64,000 nt of DNA from Notospermus geniculatus (Eukaryota > Nemertea > Pilidiophora > Heteronemertea > Lineidae): contig NMRB01000222.1 in NCBI GenBank assembly GCA_002633025.1, positions 387,024-451,023 of the forward strand, read 5' to 3'. Shown here piece by piece: positions 1-9,329 of this stretch. Numbering within the stretch: position 1 is the stretch's first letter; each line of letters opens with the position of its first letter. The position numbers and the translations under genes were made by a program. The notes beneath the pieces are model-generated. The model made no database searches and was not told the DNA's origin. It was given only the letters and a program-made list of their open reading frames with translations.

Positions 1-1424
1 TCTCCCTTGTCCATATCGTTCACCTCTGGCGGGAAAGCCGAGGATAGGCTGGGTTTCACGTACGCGTATTTTGTCTTTTTGCCACTAACCGTAGGAAAGT
101 GACCTGTGCGTTTCGTACCTTTCGTAAGGGAGGGCGATGTCGACAGAGCACATGATGGAGTCGGCATACGCATTCCTGTCGTATTGCCGAGTATTGCAGA
201 TGGTGTTGTGGTACATGTATGTCTGGGCGGCGGTGTTCCACCGATGGCGTACATTCCCCGTCCTCTCGTCAGTTCCGATGGGTAAGAGAAATAATCCCAC
301 TGCCACTCTGTTCCCAAGTCCAACATGTAAGGCGATATTTCTATCATCTGCTTTCCGCTACAGTTAAAGGTTGGCAGCGGTGCGGACTGAGCCGGCACGC
401 GAGCGATTTTGATGCTGGCAAGACACCGATACTGCACCGTGTCCACGTGTCGTGGACCATGTTCGATGCATCTGGCTTTAACCTGAGTGTGCACGGCATG
501 GTAGGTATTTCCTACGGGCTCCAACCAGAAGGTCGTTACGTAAGACGACTCGTGTACAGTCTCCATGGTGTCTCTGATGACTCTGGATTTCCACCCCACG
601 TTTTCTTTTCCACCGAAATTTACTGTAGTGGGTGCTTTTTTCCTCATGCGCCTGGCAGCAACACGGTTCACTTGAAGTCTGGAGACGAGGACATCTGGCG
701 ACGGTGCTATGCACATGAAAAGGTTGCAGTCACACAATTGCAGTTTTTCTTTACCGAAGAGCCTGTCGGCCTTGACTCGGATGGGGACGTTCATATTTTT
801 AGTGACCAATCCTTTCGTTATACCGCAGGTGTCAATCGTGTTGTTTCCAAAGACCGTAATCATGTCGTTCCGATCAAATGCCGCTACCATTGTTGGAAAG
901 ATACAGCTTTTCAATTTTTTGATTGAGCTGTTTAACGGAACGTTTGCTCCTCTCGGTGTCTTGAAGAACATGTTCTTGTCCTTGGTTAACGCGTGAAAGA
1001 GGAAATCTTGAAAAACGGACGACGTCCTGAAATTATCTGGATCGTTGAGTACAGCTAGCGTATCGTCGAGGACTTGTAGAGGGAATACCGTAAGATCACT
1101 GTACGAGGTGCTGACGTTGGCCTTATCCGTCATCCAGCTGTTGAATTCCGTCTCGCTGACGTCTATGTCTTCGGCTCCCATGGGCATAAGAGCCACGAGC
1201 ACGTTACCAGTCTCCAACATGTCTATGATGTTGTCAGGAAAGGCTTTATTGCCGGACGTCTTCTCCTTATCTACGAAGCATTTTTCACCGAGTGTGACTA
1301 TCTTCCTACAGACGCCATTTTCCACGTTTTGTATGTGTGGATAACTTGCATTCGATCCGCCGGTGACGGCACGATTCCCCGGCGGAATAATCTGGTCCAA
1401 CGGACTGCGAGTGGAGATGGACAT
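1..1424 (-). CDS. Unrecognised viral protein, 3' end not resolved (partial)
   Basis: An open minus-strand frame starts with ATG at 1424 and runs without a stop to the window edge, about 474 codons. I do not recognise the protein. It is mixed alpha/beta in character, with scattered cysteines and no transmembrane segment that I can see. Near position 235-250 the protein character changes. In the starting frame the text becomes Thr/Pro/Ser-rich. In the neighbouring frame it reads as a natural, aromatic-rich sequence that ends at a stop at 85-87. A one-base indel there is therefore possible, and the true end could be 85. It is divergent from the membrane-protein gene at 1530, with about 105 bp between the two starts. 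The long plus-strand frame at 219-926 is judged its shadow. Confidence is fair that a gene is here and low for its C-terminus. Confidence 0.6.
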   Translation of the reverse strand, partial: MSISTRSPLDQIIPPGNRAVTGGSNASYPHIQNVENGVCRKIVTLGEKCFVDKEKTSGNKAFPDNIIDMLETGNVLVALMPMGAEDIDVSETEFNSWMTDKANVSTSYSDLTVFPLQVLDDTLAVLNDPDNFRTSSVFQDFLFHALTKDKNMFFKTPRGANVPLNSSIKKLKSCIFPTMVAAFDRNDMITVFGNNTIDTCGITKGLVTKNMNVPIRVKADRLFGKEKLQLCDCNLFMCIAPSPDVLVSRLQVNRVAARRMRKKAPTTVNFGGKENVGWKSRVIRDTMETVHESSYVTTFWLEPVGNTYHAVHTQVKARCIEHGPRHVDTVQYRCLASIKIARVPAQSAPLPTFNCSGKQMIEISPYMLDLGTEWQWDYFSYPSELTRGRGMYAIGGTPPPRHTCTTTPSAILGNTTGMRMPTPSCALSTSPSLTKGTKRTGHFPTVSGKKTKYAYVKPSLSSAFPPEVNDMDKG

Positions 1425-1529
1425 GGTGGTGCCCACTGTCTGATTTTTCTATTAACCCGCACTCGGTTTAGTCTAATGTGAATAATATCGAGAGCTGGCC
1501 CGGTCGCCCGGCGTGATCCAATTTTCGAC

Positions 1530-2885
1530 ATGGGTGTCAGCGATGTAGTAAACAAGTTCTTACTGGTACTCAATCTAATCGGATTCTTATCCTTTTACGG
1601 CTTCATCTTTTTCTTCTGGGACACTACATTTTACAGCGATCTTGATGCCAATATCGACACCCAAGCGGATTACCGAGAAAAGGGACTGTTGAGGAGACGA
1701 GGGAGGTTATGTACACCGCTCTCTGGATGTCACGTCGTAAACATACGTATTAACGAGACGACGGAGACAAATCTGCTGTTCGACATCTGTTCCGAGGCAA
1801 TGTACGTCAAGTGTCACGGATCGGTACGGTGTTGTAGGGATTGTAAGACGGTAGCACTGGCTGCACAGTGGGACAAAATTAACAAACAGGCACTGGAAGA
1901 CGGAGGGAACGTGACGAGGGAAAATGCACTGGAGCTAGGCAAAACCTTACCTTACGAATTAGAGGACGTCCACAACATACCCATGGTGACTGCTTCTACA
2001 GTCTTGATCAGCTTGATCCTCATCTACGTAATGGGTGTCGTAGGTAGTTATTACGAGCAAAAATTTCGTTTGGAAAAATACAAAAATTACCGTAAAGGGT
2101 CCAAGCGAACAAAACAGCGTCAAAAGCTATTACCCAGCGACGAAATGGAGGGACAGAGCGGTGACTCGTGGGTACATTACAAAAATTTTGCCTTTGAAGA
2201 TGAAAGTGAAAGAGAAGATGAAGACGAAGGCTACCAATATCCCGAGACTTATGCGATGAAGCACAGGCTGATGTTTGGATTGATGTGTTTTTGTGTTGTT
2301 GCCGTGATCATCGGTTCTGCTGTACTCATCATATACTGTCTTGCCTATACGGTAGCCATGGCTGTTGGATCCAGGGACACATTATTACGGAAGGAAAACT
2401 TGTCTGACCAAATTGCAAACCTGTTCGCCAAGAGCGAGGCAACAACAGAAACCGTCGCACGTAAAACGGCCAATCCAATCGGGGAGTGTCGAGTGGTTTT
2501 TATGGCCTTTGCGATCACGTTTTGTATGACGCTTATCTTTCTAGTAGAGTTCCTGAAAAGTTTAAACTTTGGATACGATAAGGCGCGAGTGAAGCGCGAC
2601 AAAGCCGTAAAAAAGATGTTGACGTCCGAAACGGTGGACCGTGACACGGCCGAAATTTTCGTAGAGACCATCGACATCTTACGAGTCGGGAAGAATGAAA
2701 CGAACGAAAACATGATTTCGTTAAAAAGTACCAAGTCCAAAGGCTGCTGTGGATCCTGCTGTCATTGTCTATTCAAGATTTTTATTGTTTTCAATGGACT
2801 CTGCGTGATGGCATGGATCTTGATTGCCACTGACATTGTACTACTGTACAATGGAACATGTTTGATTCCCGGCGAATGCCATTAG
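1530..2885 (+). CDS. Multi-pass membrane protein (about five spans)
   Basis: This is a 451-residue protein with five hydrophobic segments at about residues 8-29, 151-174, 247-279, 320-343 and 413-440. A Cys-rich loop (C87, C95, C101, C102, C105) lies between spans 1 and 2. A basic-then-acidic cytosolic-type loop (about 178-235) lies between spans 2 and 3. A second Cys cluster (CCGSCCHC, about 406-413) immediately precedes the last span. Possible N-glycosylation sites are N75, N127 and N441. Herpesviruses carry multi-span envelope proteins such as gM, but I see no specific match, so only 'viral multi-span membrane protein' is supported. The stop overlaps the 3' end of the convergent ankyrin gene by 4 bp, a compact viral arrangement. 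Confidence 0.8.
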   Translation: MGVSDVVNKFLLVLNLIGFLSFYGFIFFFWDTTFYSDLDANIDTQADYREKGLLRRRGRLCTPLSGCHVVNIRINETTETNLLFDICSEAMYVKCHGSVRCCRDCKTVALAAQWDKINKQALEDGGNVTRENALELGKTLPYELEDVHNIPMVTASTVLISLILIYVMGVVGSYYEQKFRLEKYKNYRKGSKRTKQRQKLLPSDEMEGQSGDSWVHYKNFAFEDESEREDEDEGYQYPETYAMKHRLMFGLMCFCVVAVIIGSAVLIIYCLAYTVAMAVGSRDTLLRKENLSDQIANLFAKSEATTETVARKTANPIGECRVVFMAFAITFCMTLIFLVEFLKSLNFGYDKARVKRDKAVKKMLTSETVDRDTAEIFVETIDILRVGKNETNENMISLKSTKSKGCCGSCCHCLFKIFIVFNGLCVMAWILIATDIVLLYNGTCLIPGECH

Positions 2886-3810
2886 TATTTTGGCCATGCT
2901 TTGGAGCATGACACTACGAAATCATCAAATTCCTCCACCACGCCTTCTAAATCTGAGTTCTCTTCTTCGCTAAAAACGGGACAAAACAAATCTGTCGTGT
3001 CTGCTCCGCGGTTAACCAGTAACTCAACAACGTCGAAACGACGCCTCTCATTAGCTAGGACGACTGGCGACAAAGTGTAATGCGTTGGAGCACTGACATC
3101 GATGTTGGTCTGCATCAGTAACTTTTGTATCCACTCGTAACTGCAGAGGTCTGCATTCTCGATAGCCAAATGTAAGGGTCTTTTGCCGCATGTACCGGTC
3201 TGAAAATAACGAACGTGTGTGAATAACATTTCTGACAGAGGTAACATAGAGTCAATATTGGTTTTTTATGCTATTGTAATACGTATACCTTTGCATCCAA
3301 GTCGAATCCCAGTTGTCCCATCGTTATGACGGCATCCAGCATACCATTCGTAACTGCCATGTGGACAGGAGTGAGACCATCGTAGTTTCTAGTGTCCAAT
3401 TCAGAATGAACAAAATCATCCGGTGACCTGTCGGGTGGAAATTTGCGCTTGTGACAATATCGTTCATTGTCAGTTAGTGGCGTTACCAATGCTCGGAAAC
3501 TGTGAGCGTTCCTCAGGGCACAGGTAATGTGGAGAACATTATTTCCGTGCCTGTCAATGGGTGAAAGATTGGCGCCCATAGAAATGAACCTTCGTATGAT
3601 CTGAGGATTTCTGTTGCACAAAACCGCCAATAATAGGGGGGTCTGTTCCATCTTGTTCCGTACGTTGAACAAATCCCCACATGACAAGTCGGATAACATG
3701 TGGAGAAGTACGTCGTCATTTGTCTCTTGTATGATGGCCAGGTGCAAGGGGGTGTCGCCATCTATGTTGACCTCAAGGTCAACTTGAGGAAGTACCACTG
3801 CCATTGTCAA
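2882..3810 (-). CDS. Ankyrin-repeat protein, two exons
   Basis: Exon 1 (3810-3289, 174 codons) and exon 2 (3199-2882, 105 codons plus stop) give a protein of about 279 residues with several ankyrin repeats. Repeat signatures are visible in both exons, for example GDTPLHLAI, GLTPVHMAV and GKRPLHLAI. The 89-bp intron (3288-3200) starts GTATACGT and ends TTATTTTCAG. Both exon junctions are phase 0, and one ankyrin repeat runs smoothly across the splice. Reading through without splicing would stop just after the donor. Ankyrin proteins in large DNA viruses usually bind host signalling or ubiquitin-ligase partners, but no F-box or SOCS box is visible here. Host origin is possible. The acidic C-terminal tail (EEENSDLEGVVEEFDD) is notable. 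Confidence 0.8.
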
Positions 3811-4817
3811 AAAGATTATTCATTGAAGCCGCGATGCACGAAATATGTAAATTTATTTTGTACATGCGAAATATGTATACATGTATTTAACTCTTTGGAG
3901 ACTGTATAACGTATGCCCGAAATGGGTATAATGGTCTCGTGGCGAGTTAACCACGTGTGGAAACTTTCGTTTCAGTGCGTGATTTGCTTCAATTTTAACT
4001 CGTCCACTGTCAGGCCCGAAGGGTATACCAAGGTGGAGTTCACACAAACTGGGTGCTAATATTTTCGAAAACATTCTGTGACACCAAAAAGTGGTCTATT
4101 GTAGACTTTGCCCCAGAAATTTTATTCTCGTTCGTGAAGTCAACCTTGGCATCACTATGAGTGAGACCTATTATGTGTCTTCTCTGATCTTATTTGGCAA
4201 TTCTATGGTCTTCAGACAGCTCCCAACATTTCTCAGCGTTCAATCCCAAAAGCGGCTGATCCACTTTCGCGATTTTGGCTTGAGACGGGGTTGCGTTCCT
4301 TTGCGGTTACCGTACATGGCAATCGGAAGTCCTTATCGTACCTTTATGAAGATTCCTGCTCGGGGAGTCCAAACAAACTGAATCGAAAATCGTAATTGCA
4401 TATATCCTCTGATTATCACACTGGCCGGCCCGTCTTTGGTATCTGTTTGATGGAGGTACAATAGGCAACGGTATTTATTGAAGAGAGAAAGATTGCTTCA
4501 TATATTATTTAAAGATAAGACCTTGCGAAATCCAAAAAAAGATATATGTACATTTATCTTTGATAGATTCGGCAAAGTGGGTCACAGGGTACAATTTTGC
4601 AACAAATCATTGTACGTTACTTTCGCCGGGTGTATTGATTTTCAGAGAACACCAATTTGTCTGCGGTGACGAAGGGAGCGAGCAGTAAAAAGAACCCCTG
4701 ATATTCTCAGGATGGGTGTAGGTCTATTTGTGTACAGTAGTGAAGTAGAATTTCAGAGCTCAGCAAAATTTCACGTTTTTTTTAAATGTCACAGTATAGT
4801 CCGTACCGTAGGCCTAT
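3811..4817. other. Gene-poor stretch with a dispersed-repeat copy
   Basis: I see no convincing gene here; the short open frames lack protein-like character. Positions about 3888-3990 contain a sequence (AACTCTTTGGAGACT ... GGCGAGTTAACCACGTGTGG) that recurs at about 7361-7430, where the two parts are closer together. A separate short match, GCACGAAATATGTAAATTT near 3835, resembles 13830-13850 downstream of the TnpB/Fanzor gene. Confidence 0.6.
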
Positions 4818-6077
4818 TTAGCGTGTTACCTTGATCAGTCCCGAGATACGACTCCTGCAGATGGGACATTTATTAAGACGTGGATAACAGTTGTGACAGA
4901 CAACCAGGTGATTACAGGGGACGAATAGAACGTCCCGGTACTCCACCATACAGACTGTACAGGTTGCCTTTTTTTGGAGTTCACCATTTTCTCTGTTTAT
5001 AAACTCGTTCGATTCTTTTTTGGACGAACCTGATGTGGAACTCTGACTATCTGTAATTTTCTGGAAGTTGCCGCTGAGAGCCGGTGCATAATGCTGGACG
5101 GGGAAGTCATCGCCCATGTCATAGGCGTCCATCACCGCTTCAAGCATGTCAGGGAGCGATTTGAAATCATCGCCGTTGAAGATGAGCTGTTCTGCTATGA
5201 CAGCTCCGACAAGTTGAGGGGAATACCCGAGTTTGATGATCAGTTGAGCGTGTTCATGGTCAAGCCTCGCTCGTACCTCCCTCGCTTGGACTTGTCTCTT
5301 GGGTATGCGGCTTTGTTTCTTGGGCATAACTTTGGGTGTTGTTGACCTGGGCGCTGCGGCATTTTGAGTAATTGATACGCTGGCGAGGCGCAAGGATAGC
5401 CAATCATCACTGGCATGCGAGCTGACCGCTTCGGAATTCACACCACGGTTTGTAGCAGCACTTGTCACAGACATGCCACCACAGGCAGCCGCTTCACGAA
5501 CGTTTGAAATCGTGGCAATTATTTCTCCGTTATGTACAATGATTGTTCGATTTGTGCTGGCGGCCTCCTCCACTGCTGCCTTATTCACAGCGTCCTTGTC
5601 ACCGTCAAGGTACACGTTTATGATGGTGTTGAGATAGTCCTGACCTTTGCTGTACCGTACATAATCACAGGCAGGGCTCCTGATCGCGTGTTCAATCCAC
5701 GGATCGTCATGCTTCTGAAGGCCAGGCACAATCACACCGCAGTAGAAACACACCAGGTTGTCGTCAGATCCCACCGGGTGGAAAAGCCCAGCATCAGCTA
5801 TTTCGCTCAAATTATAACCCTGTTTATTCCAGGAGTTCTTCAGACAGGCCAAACGGTTATGATTGGAGATAAGGCGTAAATATTTTGATCTCCCCGGGCG
5901 CCATGGTATTGGACCAGGTGAGGCCAGTTCATTACCCGGTGGGTCAAGTTGATCCCCCACCCCTCGTGTTGGCGTATCACAGATGACGTCTCGCTGGAGC
6001 AGTTCCGTCAAGGATGGCGGCCGGTTCCCTTGTTTTTCTTCTAGTGTCATTTGCCTCCGATGCGCGGGGCCTTCCAC
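4818..6077 (-). CDS. Inhibitor-of-apoptosis protein (BIR + UBA-like + RING)
   Basis: This 419-residue, single-exon protein has one BIR domain (about 66-140) with zinc ligands C110, C113, H130 and C137 and the core DDPWIEH. A helical UBA-like segment follows (about 275-320, with LGYSPQLVGAVIAEQL). The C-terminal RING is of C3HC4 type (C373, C376, C388, H390, C394, C397, C404, C407). IAPs bind caspases or other death-pathway proteins through BIR and act as E3 ubiquitin ligases through RING. Invertebrate herpesviruses and baculoviruses carry such genes to block apoptosis. Single BIR plus UBA plus RING is the arrangement of animal IAPs, so capture from a host is the likely origin. A residual host gene cannot be excluded, but the lack of introns favours a viral or retrocopied gene. 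Confidence 0.92.
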   Translation of the reverse strand: MEGPAHRRQMTLEEKQGNRPPSLTELLQRDVICDTPTRGVGDQLDPPGNELASPGPIPWRPGRSKYLRLISNHNRLACLKNSWNKQGYNLSEIADAGLFHPVGSDDNLVCFYCGVIVPGLQKHDDPWIEHAIRSPACDYVRYSKGQDYLNTIINVYLDGDKDAVNKAAVEEAASTNRTIIVHNGEIIATISNVREAAACGGMSVTSAATNRGVNSEAVSSHASDDWLSLRLASVSITQNAAAPRSTTPKVMPKKQSRIPKRQVQAREVRARLDHEHAQLIIKLGYSPQLVGAVIAEQLIFNGDDFKSLPDMLEAVMDAYDMGDDFPVQHYAPALSGNFQKITDSQSSTSGSSKKESNEFINRENGELQKKATCTVCMVEYRDVLFVPCNHLVVCHNCYPRLNKCPICRSRISGLIKVTR

Positions 6078-6326
6078 GAACCAGTTCCTCTCGTCTTCAG
6101 CGTCATATACTGATGTTGGTCTATACTGTGGTCTCCCTGGTCACTGGTGGCCATACCCTTGTGCGTAAATGTGAAAAAATGTGGAGATGAAATTTGTCCC
6201 TGTTATAGAGATCCAAATACCCCGCCCCCCCTGCTGTGTAGACAACACCATGTCCTCGCAGTCACTTTCACTTTGGGCGACTCAAATCGTAACGAGAAAT
6301 CTGCTCTCCCGTCATGACTTTCCAGA

Positions 6327-7328
6327 CTAAATTTGACATTCTAGCCATGTTCCGTGCTCGACGAACTTTTTGAAATCGAGCAAGTAGTTTTTCACCGTAC
6401 TGGCCGTTTTTGTCTTGAGCAAAGGAGAAATGAATTTGACCTCAATATCTCGTAACTTTTCAGAGACCAGTTGGGCTCGGAAATCTTGGCCGTATACGGC
6501 AGTGACTTTTTCCACGTGTTTTACTATCTGACTGGCTTGCCGATCGTTTTTTTCACCCCCGCCAAAAGTCTGTAGCCACCGACCGAAAGATGTAATTTCA
6601 TTGACGAAATGAGCACTTATGCCATCGACATTGCTGGGAGTGGTGATACCGGCAGTGGTAACCGACGAATCGTGAGAGCATGCACCATTGTCGGTGGTGC
6701 TTGGCCGACTGGTTTCCTCCTGCTTGTCTCCTCCGTCAGTTTGGTTACAACACGTTGGTGACCCACGTGAGGCGGCCTTTTTGGATTTAGCCAACGTCCA
6801 GTAGTGTCTGTAGATCGGATCACATTGTTTGAATTTATGCTTGCCACTGAGAAGATGCTTGTCAATGCGCCTAACGACACTATGGCAACTTTCAACTGGA
6901 CACTGATGTAGACCTATGCCTACATGTAAGTCATTAGAGAGCTTCTGCAAGCATGGCAAGCGCCCGGTTAGGTCATACGACTACGTTTACCTATTGTTTG
7001 GGCGCACTCACACAATAGATAAACGTCGTCGTAGAGCCTAAACGGGCGCTTGCAGAAGCTCACTATCATCGCTCTCGAGCACGACTCGATTCAGTGGGAT
7101 ATTGTTGACCTTCTTCTGGTTTTGCGTCTTTCTTCGCGGGGAATACTTGAGTGACGACTGTTGATCGAATCTATGAAATTCTCTCAAATGACGTGGCAAG
7201 TTGGCGATCTGTTTGTCGCACAATGAACAGTGATATCGATGGCTCCGTTGTTGGTGTTTTACGTGGTGATCGTTTTCAACGGACGGCGATGCTGATAAGA
7301 GAACAATTCCTCTCGACCTTGTTCCCAT
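6327..7328 (-). pseudogene. Zinc-finger gene, possibly recombinase-like, split by a palindrome
   Basis: There are two consecutive minus-strand pieces. The first (7328-7038) has a C2H2-like finger (YHCSLCDKQIANLPRHLREFH). The second (about 6959-6327) has another (HQCPVESCHSVVRRIDKH), then a low-complexity linker, then a helical stretch ending VKNYLLDFKKFVEH that resembles the SAM-like N-terminal domain of tyrosine recombinases. No catalytic recombinase domain follows. A 123-bp palindrome (6939-7061) separates the pieces. A splice is conceivable, because GTGAGC in the first piece and an acceptor ending ACATGTAG are in matching phase, but an insertion is equally possible. This may be a fragment of a host zinc-finger or transposon-derived gene rather than a viral one. 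Function is not assigned. Confidence 0.5.
6939..7061. repeat. Large imperfect palindrome inside the zinc-finger gene
   Basis: The left arm (6939-6997) and right arm (7012-7061) pair over most of their length around a 14-base loop. Both outer ends are the same 13-mer in opposite orientation (GAGCTTCTGCAAG and CTTGCAGAAGCTC). The left arm has an extra CATGGCAAG after the first 13 bases. It looks like a small foldback (MITE-type) insertion or a structured intron. Confidence 0.7.
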
Positions 7329-7360
7329 TCAGGATTTGTATCTGGATCAGTTTTGTTCGG

Positions 7361-7430
7361 TTAACTCTTTGGAGACTTGGCGAGTTAACCACGTGTGGAA
7401 ACTTCCATTTCACAGTGCGTGATTTGAAAA
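7361..7430. repeat. Dispersed repeat, second copy
   Basis: This matches the sequence at about 3888-3990 (TTAACTCTTTGGAGACT, GGCGAGTTAACCACGTGTGG, CAGTGCGTGATTTG), with an internal stretch missing relative to that copy. It starts with TTAA, like the ends of piggyBac-type elements, but no transposase is nearby. Confidence 0.55.
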
Positions 7431-7538
7431 AAAAATGTTCAGAGTCTTTATAGCACCGTTGAGGTCACGATCTAAAGTCATTTTACATGATGTCTCCTCC
7501 AACAAAAGATCCTAGTGACGGAATAAACGGCAGCTACA

Positions 7539-7973
7539 GTGGCCGGACACTTACATGTAACAGACAGGAACACTTCTGTCAGAGGACATCTGGTATCGGG
7601 AACATTAGATTTCATTACATCTGTAAAGTTCAAAGAGTCCAAACGACTTTCTGCACTGAATTCCGCCATGGTCCCCAGCAGGATAAACATGATAGGCGCA
7701 CCTTTCTTTCTTCTGGCGGACGGTCGAAAATTTGCCGAGTGGTATTATTTATCCATTACGTACATTACATTAGAACTTCCTGCTCACAGTCCGCAATGGG
7801 ACATCCTTGATAAAAATGATTCGATAGACAATGGGGAGTTTGAGATTGGCGACTTGTCACTTATCCTTCTTGTATACACACATACGGATAGATTTCTGTA
7901 CAACGAGGACAAATTGTATGTGCATTTCGATCCGTATACGTATATAAGAGTCCGTGGTAAGTCGCTGATCTGA
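7539..7973 (+). CDS. Small hypothetical protein, 144 aa
   Basis: The open frame has protein-like composition, especially in its second half (aromatic and hydrophobic residues alternating with charged ones, e.g. DGRKFAEWYYLSITYITLEL). It has no recognised domain, signal peptide or membrane span. The start is uncertain: a methionine at about residue 44 precedes the best-looking part. The 3' part of the frame is duplicated in inverted form directly downstream. It may be a real small viral gene or a fragment of a larger one. Confidence 0.4.
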   Translation: MAGHLHVTDRNTSVRGHLVSGTLDFITSVKFKESKRLSALNSAMVPSRINMIGAPFFLLADGRKFAEWYYLSITYITLELPAHSPQWDILDKNDSIDNGEFEIGDLSLILLVYTHTDRFLYNEDKLYVHFDPYTYIRVRGKSLI

Positions 7974-8022
7974 AACTCCCTATTGTCCTATCGAGTCATT
8001 TTCATCAATTTTGTCCATTATT
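7797..8022. repeat. Fold-back inverted duplication at the 3' end of the small gene
   Basis: The coding stretch around 7797-7850 (GATTCGATAGACAATGGGGA and flanks) is present in imperfect inverted form at about 7966-8022 (TCCCTATTGTCCTATCGAGTC and flanks). The arms are about 55 bases with several mismatches, separated by about 115 bases. Confidence 0.6.
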
Positions 8023-8068
8023 GCTGGCTGCAATTCTTTCTCGTAGTGTTGTGCTATTGTCTTATTCC

Positions 8069-8300
8069 CGAGACAATTCAGAGGTAACCATGGCCAATTT
8101 CTCCATTTCAAATTGGGCAGAACTAAGCCAGCGATGTATTAACACTAAAATGGCGGCGGCGGTCGTCGTCATCATCATCATCATCATCATATCATCATCA
8201 TCATCATCATCATCATANGTCTCATCCCCCCCGAGACAATTCAGAGGTATGTCGTCGTCGTCGTCGTCGTCATCATCATCATACTTTTTCATTTCACAAA
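8069..8300. repeat. ATC/GTC trinucleotide microsatellites inside a local duplication
   Basis: Long TCA/ATC runs (about 8166-8217, including one undetermined base at 8218) and a GTC/ATC run (about 8249-8282) are embedded in a short duplication. The sequence CCGAGACAATTCAGAGGTA occurs near 8070 and again near 8230, each followed by related text ending GGGCAGAAC. Open frames over this region are repeat artefacts. Confidence 0.85.
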
Positions 8301-8891
8301 CCTCAAAATTGAAGTCGCCAAAACGGGCAGAACAAGGCGGCGAGGTAATGTTAGCCGTGTACACTCGTATTTATAAACAGTACAGATGAATTTGTTTAGG
8401 ACATGTATACATATTATGAAAACCGATTGTTTTTTTTTCAAACCAACCGGCAGAGAACCTATGTTGTTTTGAAACTGGCACAACCAAGGCGGCAATGTGA
8501 AGATGCGTGTACGTGTAAAATTCGTAAGAAATAAAAATTCTTTTCGAAAATTTGTTTTCCTGGTGTTTGTCAATTCTCCTGGCAAAACGAGCATGCCACG
8601 AATTTTGATGGTTCGCACCAACCACTACTTGGTATCAGAAAGTAACTCATCATTGGTATCAAAGGAACCTACTCGGATTGCTCCCCGCGGGCAGGACAAG
8701 CTGTAGGCCTTGTTGTAACTTTGCAAGTGCGAACTTGACAGCTGCAACAAGTCCTCCATAGAGCCCATAAGTTACTCTCAACTGTAACGTTAAGCGTTGA
8801 TACCAATGATTCTCAATTCGTATATCTAACATTTTGGTCAAAATTGAGTTTGATTTTAGATATTGTTATCAACTCTCACTGGCTGCTGCTG

Positions 8892-9329
8892 TTATTGAGA
8901 ATGCATGCAATCATCAGTGTTGATTTGAACCGCTGGAATTCTTGGTAGGTTGAAGATCTCTGTCATCGTGTAGGGTCCGTACTCTTGCTCGGGTGGTATG
9001 GTGCGATTCAGGACGAAGAGATATCCATCGACGTAGCAGTTGTTGTTGTTGTTGGAAAGGAATCGACCTCCAGAGTCTCCAGCGGACTTGTCCAATAAGT
9101 CGTACGGTTCTTTTCCCAACACGTACACTTTTTTGATCGGAACGAAGGGAATTCTGGGATCCATGTATTGGTTGAGCACAAAGTCCAGCGTATCTCGCAC
9201 GGCTGGTGGAATGATGTCCATCTCGCACTCCCGGCCTTTCTCTGGTTCCTCGTGGTCCGCGCTCATCGCTAGCGCGGTTGATGTAATGTATTGCTTGCAC
9301 TTCCCTTCCCGGCGATCGCGGTCGCTCAT
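8892..9329 (-). CDS. Hypothetical protein, 145 aa
   Basis: This minus-strand frame reads as a plausible protein: a charged N-terminus, then IIPPAVRDTLDFVLNQYMDP and VYVLGKEPYDLLDKSAGD, with a short Asn run encoded by a GTT repeat. A second methionine at about residue 22 is an equally good start. No domain is recognised. The overlapping plus-strand frame (9040-9579) crosses a GGT microsatellite and is less protein-like. It stands alone between repeat regions, so it could be a residual gene. Confidence 0.5.
   Translation of the reverse strand: MSDRDRREGKCKQYITSTALAMSADHEEPEKGRECEMDIIPPAVRDTLDFVLNQYMDPRIPFVPIKKVYVLGKEPYDLLDKSAGDSGGRFLSNNNNNCYVDGYLFVLNRTIPPEQEYGPYTMTEIFNLPRIPAVQINTDDCMHSQ

Noticed and set aside
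219-926. 235-codon plus-strand frame
   Set aside because: It lies opposite a longer open minus-strand frame with better protein character and is rich in Arg/Ser/His typical of a shadow frame.
8021-8389. Frames rich in Ile/Ser or Asp/Met
   Set aside because: These are translations of ATC/GTC microsatellites containing an undetermined base.
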